DNA of 64,000 bases, taken from Moritella yayanosii (GTDB lineage: Bacteria; Pseudomonadota; Gammaproteobacteria; Enterobacterales; Moritellaceae). The position numbers and the translations under genes were made by a program. The notes under the pieces are model-generated. The model was not told the origin of the DNA. It ran no database searches and saw nothing but the letters and a program-made list of their open reading frames with translations. How positions within the stretch are numbered: the first letter of the stretch is position 1; each line of letters begins with the position of its first letter. This document shows, one piece after another, positions 45,220 through 55,108 of this stretch. The DNA lies in the NCBI RefSeq assembly GCF_900465055.1, contig NZ_LS483250.1:1550001-1614000 (forward strand), written 5' to 3'.

Positions 45220-47394
45220 TTAAAAATCATATTTAACAGTCACACCGTAGTTACGTTCCGCTTGCGATAAATCATTATCTTGTGTTGTTAAGCCGCGCAC
45301 ATCATTCCATGACCAGTACTGTTCATCGGTTAGGTTATAGACACCAGCACGTAATGTTAAATCTTCCATCGGCTTGTAGTATGCTGTTAAATCAACAACT
45401 GTTGAACTTGGGTTCTCAATTTGGTCTTCACTACCCGTTGCGGTTGCATTAATATCACTTGAACCTTTCTTCGCTGTATAAACCGTTTTCAGTGACGTAC
45501 CCCAATTCACACTTGGGCTATCATAGTTAAGACCAACGACCATGTTCCAAGGTGCGACACTATTAAGTGCTAAACCATCTTGATCTTCGCCCTCAGTATA
45601 AGCAGCAGCTAAGCGTAACGTAGTACCGTCAAATACACCAATTAAACTATCCAACCAGAGGTTAGTTGCAATTTCTGCACCTTTAATCGTTGCTTTATCT
45701 AGATTATCATAGGTCGTAATATCAATACCATTCTCTTGATATTTAATCTTATCAATAAAGTCATCATAATCACTGTAGAACAAGGAAAACTCATAATTAC
45801 CCGCAGCGAAGTTCCCGCGTAGACCCGTTTCATATGAGATACTTGTTTCAGCTTCTAAATCTGGATTCGGCTGGCTTTTATAACCATGGGCAGTATTGCT
45901 CCAAGAATAATACAGTTCTTGAAAATCTGGGGCTCTAAAACCTTGGCTCACCTGTGCGAATATCTTAGTATCATCCGTTAGGTTATATAATGCGCCCAAT
46001 TTAGCTGTTACCGCTGAATCTGAATATTCTTTATAATCTGTCGGCTCATAACCACTGACATCATTATATGATGTCAGTGGGTCTGTATTGTCCGGCTTAG
46101 TACTGAAACTATCAAAACGGAGGCCTGGAGTTAATACGAGGGCGCCATCAAGCAATAAGATCTGATCCTGCAAATAAGCGCCCCACTTAATATCTTCAGC
46201 TTCAGGCATATAGTAATAAAGCTTAGTTCCAGTATCGCCATTTCCTTTTACATAATGGGTTAGATTGGTATTTTCAATATCACGAGTCGCATAAGATAGA
46301 CCGTAAATTAAGTGATGCTCCATCCCCGCCAATATTAAAGACTTCTCAAACTGAGCACTAACTTGATAACCTCGCTCGGCATAAAGATATTCTTTCACTT
46401 CATCCGTATTAGGTGTAAACATACTGGTTGTTGAACTACTGCGCGTTGTTTGCGATGCTTGCTTACTTTTCTGCCAATCAAATTGCACTGACATAGTGTC
46501 AAAAGCTGCATTATTGGTGGTTAGAATATATTTCACCCCGAAGCGTTGACGTTTACTTTGGTCCGCTGCATCAACACTTTTATCCCAATTGGCATATGGA
46601 GGGCTAATATCAAGTGGAAGGTCAGTATCCGTATCGGAGACCACCTGCTCCCCTGTAAATTCAATGCGGTGATTTTCATTTAACTGATATTGCAGTTTCA
46701 CTAACACATTATTATTTTCAGTTTCTTGCGGATCCGGCTCACCAAAGTTTTGCTCTTCTTCACCAACCCGGTGTGTATAAGCCACTAACGTCTCTAAATC
46801 ACCAGTACGGTTCGCTAATGCCACCGATTGAGAAAAACTACTATCAACCGAGTGATAACCTAATTTTAGGTGACCACCGCTATTATCACCAGCGTCCAGA
46901 AAATCACTTGGATCTTTGGTTTCAAAGGCAACAATACCAGCAATGGCATCACTACCATATAAGCTCGATGCGGCACCTTTTACCACTTCAACTGATTTGA
47001 TCATATCAGGGTCAATATCTAATCGGCCTGCTTGGATGAAAGACTGACCAGAATCAAAACGATTTGCCTGTGATACACCATCAATAACAATCTTAACGCG
47101 GTTTCCTTCCATGCCGCGAATATTGATACTTTGAATACCATATCGAGGATCACTTTCTACTGTTACACCCGGCGTATAGTCAAAAATTTCACCTATATTT
47201 TTCACTATATTTTCTTCAATATCATCCGCAGAAATAACACTTACCGACGCTGCAACATCTGTCAGTAATTGTTCTGAACGTGTCGCAGATACCACGGTAG
47301 TCGCATCAGCCGTGTTGTTATTTGATTCAGCCATTGCTGGCATTGATAAAGCGAATAAAATAGATGTGGTTAAATACTTCTTGTTCCAATACAT
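45220..47394 (-). CDS. TonB-dependent haem/haemoglobin receptor
   Basis: Takes up haem or haem proteins across the outer membrane with TonB energy. The 724 residues have a signal peptide (SILFALSMPAMA), the TonB box region (ATTVVSATR), a plug domain (ENIVKNIGEIFDYTPGVTV) and a 22-strand barrel ending in a Phe. The FRAP-NPNL box of haem receptors is present (FRAPDFQELY...NPDLEAE), with a histidine (SNTAHGYK) between the two, as in HemR/HutA. A Fur box is just upstream. No haem ABC transporter or tonB is in this window. Confidence 0.88.
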   Translation of the reverse strand: MYWNKKYLTTSILFALSMPAMAESNNNTADATTVVSATRSEQLLTDVAASVSVISADDIEENIVKNIGEIFDYTPGVTVESDPRYGIQSINIRGMEGNRVKIVIDGVSQANRFDSGQSFIQAGRLDIDPDMIKSVEVVKGAASSLYGSDAIAGIVAFETKDPSDFLDAGDNSGGHLKLGYHSVDSSFSQSVALANRTGDLETLVAYTHRVGEEEQNFGEPDPQETENNNVLVKLQYQLNENHRIEFTGEQVVSDTDTDLPLDISPPYANWDKSVDAADQSKRQRFGVKYILTTNNAAFDTMSVQFDWQKSKQASQTTRSSSTTSMFTPNTDEVKEYLYAERGYQVSAQFEKSLILAGMEHHLIYGLSYATRDIENTNLTHYVKGNGDTGTKLYYYMPEAEDIKWGAYLQDQILLLDGALVLTPGLRFDSFSTKPDNTDPLTSYNDVSGYEPTDYKEYSDSAVTAKLGALYNLTDDTKIFAQVSQGFRAPDFQELYYSWSNTAHGYKSQPNPDLEAETSISYETGLRGNFAAGNYEFSLFYSDYDDFIDKIKYQENGIDITTYDNLDKATIKGAEIATNLWLDSLIGVFDGTTLRLAAAYTEGEDQDGLALNSVAPWNMVVGLNYDSPSVNWGTSLKTVYTAKKGSSDINATATGSEDQIENPSSTVVDLTAYYKPMEDLTLRAGVYNLTDEQYWSWNDVRGLTTQDNDLSQAERNYGVTVKYDF

Positions 47395-47448
47395 CGAGAG
47401 TTCCCTACAGCGTCATTAATGTTAAGTGGCGTCAATATAACAATATCA

Positions 47449-47473
47449 AATGAGAATTGCTATCGTTCTCATT
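47449..47473. promoter_or_regulatory. Fur box before the haem receptor
   Basis: AATGAGAATTGCTATCG then TTCTCATT forms overlapping inverted Fur half-sites (TGAGAAT and its complement). It is 55-79 nt before the receptor start on the minus strand, a usual position for iron repression. Confidence 0.75.
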
Positions 47474-47967
47474 CGTATTTGAATTTATTTTATATTGAAT
47501 GAGCTGAAACTTGACAAAGGATAAGGTGCTTTATATTAATTAGTGGTAGGCATTTATTTATCAGCGATTTCTTTAGTTATCATTAGTAATTCAATTAGTT
47601 CAAATATCGGCATTTAACTAAAAATAATGAATAAACATGAAAACATGCTATATTCAGGCACTATTTTTTAATTAACCTATCCATAATAGATAGCTAAACT
47701 GCAAACTTTGCCGTTCACAGGGTAAACGTTTGTTTATGTACTTAGGTATGGCACCTCTGTATTTAATAAGTATTTAACGCGCAGAGTAAACATTTCGGTC
47801 ATCAATCATGAGACTGTGCATATCATTGGTCAGGAATCATTCATCCACATTTTTTACTCCGTATTAAATATCAACTTCAATCATAACGTCAGCATTTTGA
47901 TCTGCTTATTCACATTCATTTCAGATTAAGTAATACCTATCAGGCTGGTAAATAACCAAGAGGTAAT
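47474..47967. other. Long intergenic region upstream of gltS
   Basis: About 490 bp between the Fur box and gltS with no convincing gene. It should hold the gltS promoter and a long leader. I see no known riboswitch pattern; GAGGTAATATG gives the gltS ribosome site. Confidence 0.4.
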
Positions 47968-49191
47968 ATGAATACTATTTATTCAATTGGTGAACTCGAA
48001 TCTTTTTTAATTGCATTTTTAGTACTGTTCTTAGGACACATCGTTAATAAAAAAGTCCCCGTACTACAGCGCTTTAATCTCCCAGAACCGATAGTCGGTG
48101 GGTTAATCGTCGCAATTACCATCACCATTTTACACTTTCAAAACATCACGCTTGAATTCTCTCTGCCCTTACAAAGCACACTAATGCTGATGTTCTTTAG
48201 TACCGTAGGTTTAGCGGCGAGTTATACTCAGCTATTAAAAGGTGGCTCGAAAGTATTTCTTTTCTTAGCTGTAGCATCTTTCTATATTATTATTCAAAAT
48301 GGTATTGGCGTGAGCTTAGCCACCATGCTTGGGCTTGAACCGATCCTTGGTTTAATTGCTGGCTCAATCACCCTATCAGGTGGTCATGGTACAGGTGCAG
48401 CTTGGTCGCAAACATTTTACGACATTTACGGAATCAACACCCTGGAACTGGCAATGGCGGCAGCGACATTCGGTCTAGTGATTGGTGGTATTATCGGTGG
48501 GCCAATTGCCCAACGCCTCATCACCAAGCATAACTTAGTATCCGACTATGGTATTGGTACCAACCACCACGAACAATTTCCAGAGTTGGTGACTTATAAT
48601 GAGTTAGAAGAAGATCGCATTACCGGTAAAAGTATCATCGAAACACTGTTTATTCTATTAACGTGTGTTGTCGGTGCTGGGTATGTCGAACAAGCAGTTT
48701 CATTGCTCAACATTAGTTGGTTACGCATTCCAGACTTTGTCTATGCGCTATTTTTAGGCGTGATCTTCACCAACACCACAGAAGTAACCAAAAGTTATAA
48801 AGTAAATAGTGAAGCCATTGATATCCTTGGTACCGTCGCTTTATCGCTGTTCTTAGCAATGGCATTAATGAATCTTAAATTATGGAATATTTTTGATTTA
48901 GCCTTACCACTGCTTATTATCTTAGCGGTGCAAGCAGTGGTACTCGCCATATTCTCGTATTTTGTCACCTTTAAAGTAATGGGTTCAAACTACGATGCCG
49001 CGATTATTGCCGGTGGTCACTGTGGCTTTGGTCTGGGTGCCACACCAACCGCGGTAATGAACATGGGCTCGCTGGTATCACGCTACGGACCTTCACCACA
49101 AGCATTTATGATTGTGCCGATTGTTGGCGCATTCTTCATTGATATTGTGAACTTGATTATTCTACAAGGCTATATCAGCTTTATTGGATAA
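47968..49191 (+). CDS. gltS: Sodium/glutamate symporter
   Basis: Imports glutamate with sodium. The 407 residues have about ten hydrophobic helices with two re-entrant glycine-rich loops: LSGGHGTGAAWSQTF in the first half and IIAGGHCGFGLGATPTAVMN in the second, the GltS hallmarks. AAGAGGTAAT lies before the ATG. It stands alone and ends with a perfect hairpin. Confidence 0.95.
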   Translation: MNTIYSIGELESFLIAFLVLFLGHIVNKKVPVLQRFNLPEPIVGGLIVAITITILHFQNITLEFSLPLQSTLMLMFFSTVGLAASYTQLLKGGSKVFLFLAVASFYIIIQNGIGVSLATMLGLEPILGLIAGSITLSGGHGTGAAWSQTFYDIYGINTLELAMAAATFGLVIGGIIGGPIAQRLITKHNLVSDYGIGTNHHEQFPELVTYNELEEDRITGKSIIETLFILLTCVVGAGYVEQAVSLLNISWLRIPDFVYALFLGVIFTNTTEVTKSYKVNSEAIDILGTVALSLFLAMALMNLKLWNIFDLALPLLIILAVQAVVLAIFSYFVTFKVMGSNYDAAIIAGGHCGFGLGATPTAVMNMGSLVSRYGPSPQAFMIVPIVGAFFIDIVNLIILQGYISFIG

Positions 49192-49200
49192 ATTTCGGTC

Positions 49201-49229
49201 GATCAGGCCTGTAAGTCGCAGGCCTGATC
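49201..49229 (+). terminator. Hairpin after gltS
   Basis: A perfect 11-bp stem (GATCAGGCCTG / CAGGCCTGATC) with a 7-nt loop lies 10 nt after the stop. No clear T-run. Confidence 0.65.
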
Positions 49230-49318
49230 ATCACTAAACCGCTCACTTTCCCACTCAACTTTACAACCTACAATTACCGCATCTTTGGCTTAAAGATGAT
49301 GACTTAATGAACCTAAGA

Positions 49319-49759
49319 TTAATGCATTGTTGGATGAGGATCTTCAAGCCATTCAGGTGATACCTGTAAAGCATCAAAGCAAGAGTCACATATAGGGTGG
49401 CGATGGCTAAAATCCAATAACGGCATTAAGGTAACTTTGACTGCTTGTGTGGCTAACGCCTTCAAGGCATAAGATGCCTTTTCACCGCGCAATAATGACA
49501 TCATCCACTGATGAGGCATGGTTAAATATCGTAGTGCAGTATAATGGTGGCCTTGTTCTTCATACACTGCGGCTAAGTTATGTTGAGCAGATATCCAAGC
49601 CATGAGTAGTTCCTCATTTTCGGGCTTATCTTCCCATTCTAGCTTTATCTGTGCAACTGCATGTTGATAGCAAACCTCCGCATCTTGCCAAAATTTTGAA
49701 CTAAAACAACTATGACCATTTTCCAATAACACTTTCCACTTTTGCATAACAACACCCAT
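49319..49759 (-). CDS. TPR-like cytoplasmic protein, Fur-linked
   Basis: A 146-residue (or 142 if MQKWK is the start) soluble protein. Residues about 10-85 look like two tetratricopeptide helices-pairs (FWQDAEVCYQHAVAQIK, SAQHNLAAVYEEQGHHYTAL). The C-terminus has HPICDSCFDAL, a possible CxxC metal site. No specific family recognised. A close Fur 7-1-7 site precedes it, so iron or another metal probably controls it. It sits 86 nt after the response-regulator gene in the same direction. Confidence 0.65.
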   Translation of the reverse strand: MGVVMQKWKVLLENGHSCFSSKFWQDAEVCYQHAVAQIKLEWEDKPENEELLMAWISAQHNLAAVYEEQGHHYTALRYLTMPHQWMMSLLRGEKASYALKALATQAVKVTLMPLLDFSHRHPICDSCFDALQVSPEWLEDPHPTMH

Positions 49760-49785
49760 AAATAATAATGATTCTTATTTATATT

Positions 49786-49800
49786 TGATAACTATTATCA
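49786..49800. promoter_or_regulatory. Fur-like 7-1-7 box before the TPR gene
   Basis: TGATAAC-T-ATTATCA differs from the ideal 7-1-7 Fur site at one base. It is about 27-41 nt before the start. The flank TTCTTATTTATATTTGATAA is shared with the upstream region of the Ni-SOD operon at 61177. Confidence 0.7.
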
Positions 49801-49845
49801 TGTAAAGCTAAAGTTATGCAAAAAGAGAATATAATTTCATATTTA

Positions 49846-51333
49846 TCAATTCACATTAATTGATGAGATCTCTGACCAATTCTGGCGTTTTCGGTAAATA
49901 GTCGACGCGCTTATATCCAGCAATGCAGCCGCTTTGGGGATATTGCCATTACAATGTGCTATCGCGTTTTCAATAAGTTTTTTTTCACTTTGCCATAATG
50001 GCATGATGTTTTTATCAATGTGATTAATCACTATCGATTTTTCCGATTTCAGTACACGGTCATTAGGCAGTATGGTTGGAAAAATGTCATAACAAGGCTG
50101 CTGATTGGGCTCTAGATCATTGGCGAATAGAGACGGTTTTTTTTGCTTTTCATCTACCCTGTTTGCTTGCTGTATCTCAATCGGTAGCATCGAACTGGTA
50201 ACAAGTTCGCTATTGTTTAACACCACTATTTGACGGATCACATTTTGCAACATACGCACATTACCTGGCCAAGAGTAATTGATAATTAACTCTTTGGCGT
50301 TATTATCAAAGCCTTTAAATGCTTTTTTCTCTTCCTTGCTATAATCGACAAGTAACTGTTGCGCAATCAAAAAACCGTCATTATTCCGCATACGTAATGG
50401 CGGTAATTCAATTGGTATTACATGTAAACGATAAAAGAGATCCTCACGGAATCGCCCCGCTGTCACCTCATTCCAAGGGTTGCGATTTGTCGCACTAATA
50501 AATCGAACATCAACATGTTCTTCTTGTGATCCCCCTACTCGTTGAAATATGCCAGTTTGAATGAATCGTAATAACTTACTTTGTAAATCAAGATCCATTT
50601 CGCATATTTCATCTAAAAAGAAGGTACCACCATGCGCCCGTGTTGCGGCTCCATCTCGATTAGATATCGCGCCAGTAAATGCGCCTTTTATGTGTCCAAA
50701 TATTTCACTTTCAATTAATTCTTTCGGTATCGCGGCGCAATTAAGCGCAATAAAAGGTTTATTTTTACGGTTCCCGCAATCATGTACCGCTTGTGCACAA
50801 ACCTCTTTACCTGTGCCACTTTCACCGACAATAAAAACAGACGCTTTGCTGCTTGCTACACAATCAATGGTTTTATACACAGCTTGCATCGCTAATGACT
50901 CGCCAATAAAGCCGTGGAAATTAGGTTTCGGTAAGCTACTTTCATAGTTCGCGACTAAGTTAATTAATTGTCGCTGCTTAAGGGCGTTACGGAGGGTAAT
51001 TGACAGGCGTTTGGCATCAAAAGGTTTAACTAAAAAATCAAATGCTCCCGCTCTCATCGCATCGACTGCAAGATCAATAGAACCATGCGCGGTGATCATA
51101 ATGATACTAATATCGGGGTAGCGTTGCTGTACTGTCGCTAAAATATCCATACCTGACATATCCGGTAACTGAATATCTAGAATCAATAGGTCAGGTTGCC
51201 AACGAGTAAGCTCAACTAATGCATCTCGCCCAGATTGCACATACGTCACATTTGCCCCTTCATTACGTAAATAAGCACTGTAAATGGCGCCGACAGCAGC
51301 ACTGTCTTCGACTAATAACGCAGTAAACTCCAT
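49846..51333 (-). CDS. LuxO/SypG-like sigma-54-dependent response regulator
   Basis: Activates sigma-54 promoters when phosphorylated. The start at 51333 (MEFTALLVEDS) is chosen because AAGGAG lies 7 nt before it. The 495 residues show a receiver domain (about 1-120, phospho-Asp in LLILDIQLPDMSG), an AAA+ domain (about 140-370; GESGTGKE, GAFTGA for sigma-54 contact, GGTFFLDEICEMDLDLQ) and a Fis-type helix-turn-helix at the end (GNIPKAAALLDISASTIYRK). It is very like Vibrio LuxO and its paralogue SypG, which controls polysaccharide genes. Lying 55-75 nt after a polysaccharide flippase gene, the SypG-like role is favoured, but LuxO is not excluded. No luxU is adjacent. Confidence 0.85.
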   Translation of the reverse strand: MEFTALLVEDSAAVGAIYSAYLRNEGANVTYVQSGRDALVELTRWQPDLLILDIQLPDMSGMDILATVQQRYPDISIIMITAHGSIDLAVDAMRAGAFDFLVKPFDAKRLSITLRNALKQRQLINLVANYESSLPKPNFHGFIGESLAMQAVYKTIDCVASSKASVFIVGESGTGKEVCAQAVHDCGNRKNKPFIALNCAAIPKELIESEIFGHIKGAFTGAISNRDGAATRAHGGTFFLDEICEMDLDLQSKLLRFIQTGIFQRVGGSQEEHVDVRFISATNRNPWNEVTAGRFREDLFYRLHVIPIELPPLRMRNNDGFLIAQQLLVDYSKEEKKAFKGFDNNAKELIINYSWPGNVRMLQNVIRQIVVLNNSELVTSSMLPIEIQQANRVDEKQKKPSLFANDLEPNQQPCYDIFPTILPNDRVLKSEKSIVINHIDKNIMPLWQSEKKLIENAIAHCNGNIPKAAALLDISASTIYRKRQNWSEISSINVN

Positions 51334-51405
51334 ATAATGACTCCTTGTCATCTCAACTCTATGGCAAATACCTGAATATTTTCACCCTATTTAGCAATAA
51401 CTATA

Positions 51406-52809
51406 TTAGTTAGGGATATGTCTTCGCCATGCCGTAAATTTTAAATCGCGCCACAAATCACGATACAAATATAATAATAATAATGTGTTCACCGCGAGAA
51501 TGGTAAATTCAATAAATCGATAACCAGTCACCTTAGTAATGTTCACAATCAGTAACACAATAAAAATTAGCCACGATATGATTAGGTGTGATTTACAATA
51601 AGGTAAATAAACCAGTCGCTGACTTATCACATAAAACAAAATTCCCCGAATTAATACCGTTAACCCCATCGTATTCAATAAACCCGTTAACCCGAATGCC
51701 CCTACGGCCCAATAACCAATAATTAATAGATGTAAGGCACAGACACCATTAATAATTGATGCCCACCGCGCATTTTTTTTCAAAAAACAACCAATATTCA
51801 ATAACTCTGAGTGGAAGCGTAACGCCATAATCAAACACATCCAAGGAATCAAACTGATACTTTCGCGGTAACTTTCAGGCAGCATAATGTCCATCAAAAG
51901 AGGCGCCATGAACAACATACCACCGGCCAACAACATACCGATTTGTACACCGAGTACGGCATATCTCGCACCCTGTTCAGGGTCTGTTTCATGCACCTTA
52001 AAGCGCCTTGCGTACCACCACATGCGAAATGGTTCAAAGGCTACGGAGATCATCAAGCCAAATTGTCCCGCAGCAAAAAATATAGCTAATTGCTGCTTGC
52101 CTAGGTGGATCACGACCAGCCAGTTTTCAGCCCCATTAAGGCAATACACAAAAATACCCGAGCAAACAATAAAGGCAATATAACGGTAATGCTCTAGCGA
52201 AAAAGTAGCACGCGCACCTTGTAAATGAGAACGGAAATAAACTAATACTGCAACTGCAATAGCCGAGCTACTAATTGCACTTGATAACATCATCCCTGTC
52301 ACCCCATAACCCGAGACAAGCAGAGCAATCGAAAGCAGTGTTTGTAAGCAGCCTTGAACCACCGAAAAAAACATAAAAGGCAGTGCCCGATGAGTCATTC
52401 TGAAATAGCAATACGGCACCGTAAGTAATGAAGATAAAGAAAGACTAATCAATAATAGTTGCAGGTCAAATAAACGTAAACTAACTGGTAACCAACTCAT
52501 GATTAAGCCACTTAGCGGTAACGCGAGACAGATAAATGTCATCGCGCACAATAACGATAGTCGAAAGCATTGACGCATAACGGCATCGTTATCTGCTTTA
52601 ACCTGACCATTGGCAAAACGAAATAAGATATCCCCGAGTCCTAGCGTCAGAAATAAGCTCATCATCGAGGCAATACTAACCAAGAAATTAAGCTCGCCAT
52701 AATCAACTTGCGTTAACATCCGAGTCACGATAGGCATCATCACAAATCCTAAGCCCTTTAATACAAAGATGCCCAAACCATAAATAAGCATTTCTTTTAT
52801 GCTACTCAT
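51406..52809 (-). CDS. Polysaccharide flippase (Wzx / MATE-like)
   Basis: A 467-residue inner-membrane protein with about 12-14 helices. The N-terminus FVLKGLGFVMMPIVTRMLT then DYGELNFLVSI is the classical polysaccharide-biosynthesis export motif. It likely flips lipid-linked sugar units. Its ATG overlaps the preceding glycosyltransferase stop (ATGA), so the two are translationally coupled. Confidence 0.85.
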   Translation of the reverse strand: MSSIKEMLIYGLGIFVLKGLGFVMMPIVTRMLTQVDYGELNFLVSIASMMSLFLTLGLGDILFRFANGQVKADNDAVMRQCFRLSLLCAMTFICLALPLSGLIMSWLPVSLRLFDLQLLLISLSLSSLLTVPYCYFRMTHRALPFMFFSVVQGCLQTLLSIALLVSGYGVTGMMLSSAISSSAIAVAVLVYFRSHLQGARATFSLEHYRYIAFIVCSGIFVYCLNGAENWLVVIHLGKQQLAIFFAAGQFGLMISVAFEPFRMWWYARRFKVHETDPEQGARYAVLGVQIGMLLAGGMLFMAPLLMDIMLPESYRESISLIPWMCLIMALRFHSELLNIGCFLKKNARWASIINGVCALHLLIIGYWAVGAFGLTGLLNTMGLTVLIRGILFYVISQRLVYLPYCKSHLIISWLIFIVLLIVNITKVTGYRFIEFTILAVNTLLLLYLYRDLWRDLKFTAWRRHIPN

Positions 52810-53597
52810 TTAATTCTGGTTCCTTCAATTAAATGCGATAATCGACGAGCTTGAATTTGAGCGTTAAAGTATTGTTCAACGCGCTGCCGAGCCAACACTC
52901 TCATTTGTTCCCTGACATTATTTTGGCATTGCATAAAGCTTTCAATCGCTAGTTTTAGCGCCATAACATGGCTCGTGATCACAGGCAGTCCCATCGCCAT
53001 CGCTTCATTTAATACCATAGGTTCAGTTTCACTATCGCCATCTTCCGCGGGGAAAAACGGAGCAACAAAACAATCATGATTCGAACCTTCCAGTCCGATC
53101 CAATGAGGTGAACGGTAGCCAAGTAAGCGTACAGAGACCTTCAACTTCAATTTTTTGATCAAATTATACAGCTGTTTTTGTGATAGCCCTTGACCAACAA
53201 TATCCAAATGAGGACGCTGATTTTCAGCAATTAAAGCAAGTGCTTGTAGGGCATATACAATGCCTTTTTTTTCGACTACGTGACCGACAAAGAGAAGTTC
53301 AAGTTGTTTATTTTTCGGTGCTGAATGGGTAATAAACCGAGAAACATCAACACCACGGTGCATGAAATGACAGTGAAAATGTGCACAATGGTGCTGACTT
53401 GCCAGATAAGCCAGCTTTGCGCCATATAGCAGCAATGACTTTGTTGTAATTGCAGGTAATGTTATGTCCAACTCTCGTTTAATAAAGCAAAATACCGTTA
53501 CTTTGTGCCCCGCCTTCGCTAATGCCTGTATTTCAGTGACGATAAAGGTTTCTGAAGCAATAGGAAATTCTGGAACAACAATCGCGATATGTTTCAT
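52806..53597 (-). CDS. Glycosyltransferase family 4, internally shortened
   Basis: GT-B fold sugar transferase, but only 263 residues against the usual 380-420. N-terminus MKHIAIVVPEFPIASET and C-terminal donor-binding part (LELLFVGHVVEKKGI, VAPFFPAEDGDSETEPMVLN with the E...E motif) are fine. Between AHFHCHF and MHRGVDVSRF about 100 residues of the N-terminal domain are missing without breaking the frame. It may be inactive, though still translated and coupled to the flippase. A second, more damaged copy stands at 55109. Confidence 0.7.
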   Translation of the reverse strand: MKHIAIVVPEFPIASETFIVTEIQALAKAGHKVTVFCFIKRELDITLPAITTKSLLLYGAKLAYLASQHHCAHFHCHFMHRGVDVSRFITHSAPKNKQLELLFVGHVVEKKGIVYALQALALIAENQRPHLDIVGQGLSQKQLYNLIKKLKLKVSVRLLGYRSPHWIGLEGSNHDCFVAPFFPAEDGDSETEPMVLNEAMAMGLPVITSHVMALKLAIESFMQCQNNVREQMRVLARQRVEQYFNAQIQARRLSHLIEGTRIK

Positions 53598-53726
53598 TGT
53601 TATGCCTTAGGCAAGAGAGTTAACCATAAGTATAGAAATAATAATGACAAATGCTTGCAGCCCCGAGTAATAGATAATTTACTTTATAGCCAGAAAAATA
53701 TAATACCGAAAGATTACGTCACAGTA

Positions 53727-54905
53727 TTAACTTGAGGCAGAATTAAGTGATTCTGACAAAAATAATAATGACTTTTCTTTTTCTATGGCTATTTGTTTGT
53801 TAGCGTAAGAGAAATCCACGGTCGTTGCATTTACCGGTAAATCTTTTCCCTTATATAGCACTCTATCTGTTAAACCCGTAATATTAAGAATGGTATTCAT
53901 TCTTGAATGGAGGGCCGCTTGTGTAGGGTTATTGTGACGCTTGAATGTAAAAAATGGGCAGTTGTAGATTATAGAAAATACAGTACCATGAAATGAGTCG
54001 GTACAAACAAATGAAGCATTTTTAAATAAGCCTACAAATTCAGCCGGACCGGTATTATATGCCTTAATAACATCAGGATTGGTGTCCATAACATCGTGCT
54101 TATTAACTGGTAATACGACAATGGTGAGATTAAGAGAACTAGCTATTTCTTGTGCTAACTCTCTTATATAACTGTCAGACTCTAAAATATAACAGAGTAA
54201 ATAGGGCTTAGAAATAACATCGGAAACTACACTGATACCATCCCATTCTTTAATGTCTAGCAATAATGTTGGATCAAGTACTACTTTGGCTGTTCGCCCA
54301 GTTAGTGCTTTGATTTCAGTCGCTCCTTCCATTTCCCTCACCGAAAGGAATGGTATATCGAGTATTTGCTCTTTCATCCAATCTCTTGCTTGTTCAGGAA
54401 TCTCAGATACACCTAAACTAGGTGCGTACGCTATTCTTTGGTCTTTGGGAGCAAATTTTAAAAAATAACTTGGATCTTTGAAATGACCTAACGGATGCCA
54501 TACTTGGTCACTGCCAACTACGAAGGCATCACATTGTGGAGGAGTTTGTTCTAGTTCTTTGTACTGAGAATAACGAACACTACCAAGTTTAAAATGATTG
54601 GATAAAAACAGATCATATAGTGAGGTTCTCTCTTGGCTAAGCTTTCGCATTTTTCTTTCAAAAATACGATTATCTAGCCTGCTTTTTAACGTTGACAGCT
54701 GTCTTATTGATAACATTTTTTTGATCAAATCTAAATAAGATGAATCTACAGGTTTCTTTGTAGATTCGTTATTATTATCTCTGTCGTAATCAATTATTTC
54801 ACAAGCGTATCCGAGTTTTTCAATCGTAGTTTCCATCGCATATAATTGTAGAAATGTTCCGTAATTATAATATCTTGGAAATGACAAGAGGCCAATTTTT
54901 TTCAT
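53727..54905 (-). CDS. Polysaccharide pyruvyl transferase family protein
   Basis: Predicted to put pyruvyl ketals on sugars from phosphoenolpyruvate, or to act as a related nucleotide-sugar-type transferase. The 392 residues show the family opening IGLLSFPRYYNYGTFLQLYA, VVGSDQVWHP, APSLGVSEIP, SVREMEGATEIKALTGR then VLDPTLLLD, and TDSFHGTVFSIIYNCPFFTF near the end. It is flanked by two copies of the same glycosyltransferase sequence. Confidence 0.88.
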   Translation of the reverse strand: MKKIGLLSFPRYYNYGTFLQLYAMETTIEKLGYACEIIDYDRDNNNESTKKPVDSSYLDLIKKMLSIRQLSTLKSRLDNRIFERKMRKLSQERTSLYDLFLSNHFKLGSVRYSQYKELEQTPPQCDAFVVGSDQVWHPLGHFKDPSYFLKFAPKDQRIAYAPSLGVSEIPEQARDWMKEQILDIPFLSVREMEGATEIKALTGRTAKVVLDPTLLLDIKEWDGISVVSDVISKPYLLCYILESDSYIRELAQEIASSLNLTIVVLPVNKHDVMDTNPDVIKAYNTGPAEFVGLFKNASFVCTDSFHGTVFSIIYNCPFFTFKRHNNPTQAALHSRMNTILNITGLTDRVLYKGKDLPVNATTVDFSYANKQIAIEKEKSLLFLSESLNSASS

Positions 54906-55108
54906 AATGCTTCCTTTACGTTCGGTATTTATTTAAAGACAATAGCCATATATTATTGCTTTCAACTAACATTTTTCTGCTGACTGTCAAAAGTGAATTT
55001 TGTTTTATTATAGTAGTTTCATGTAAGCGTTTGATAAACAACACGCGAATCATCAAACATAGGAATATACCTTTCATCCCCTGTAATCAATTGTGACAAA
55101 GATGACAG

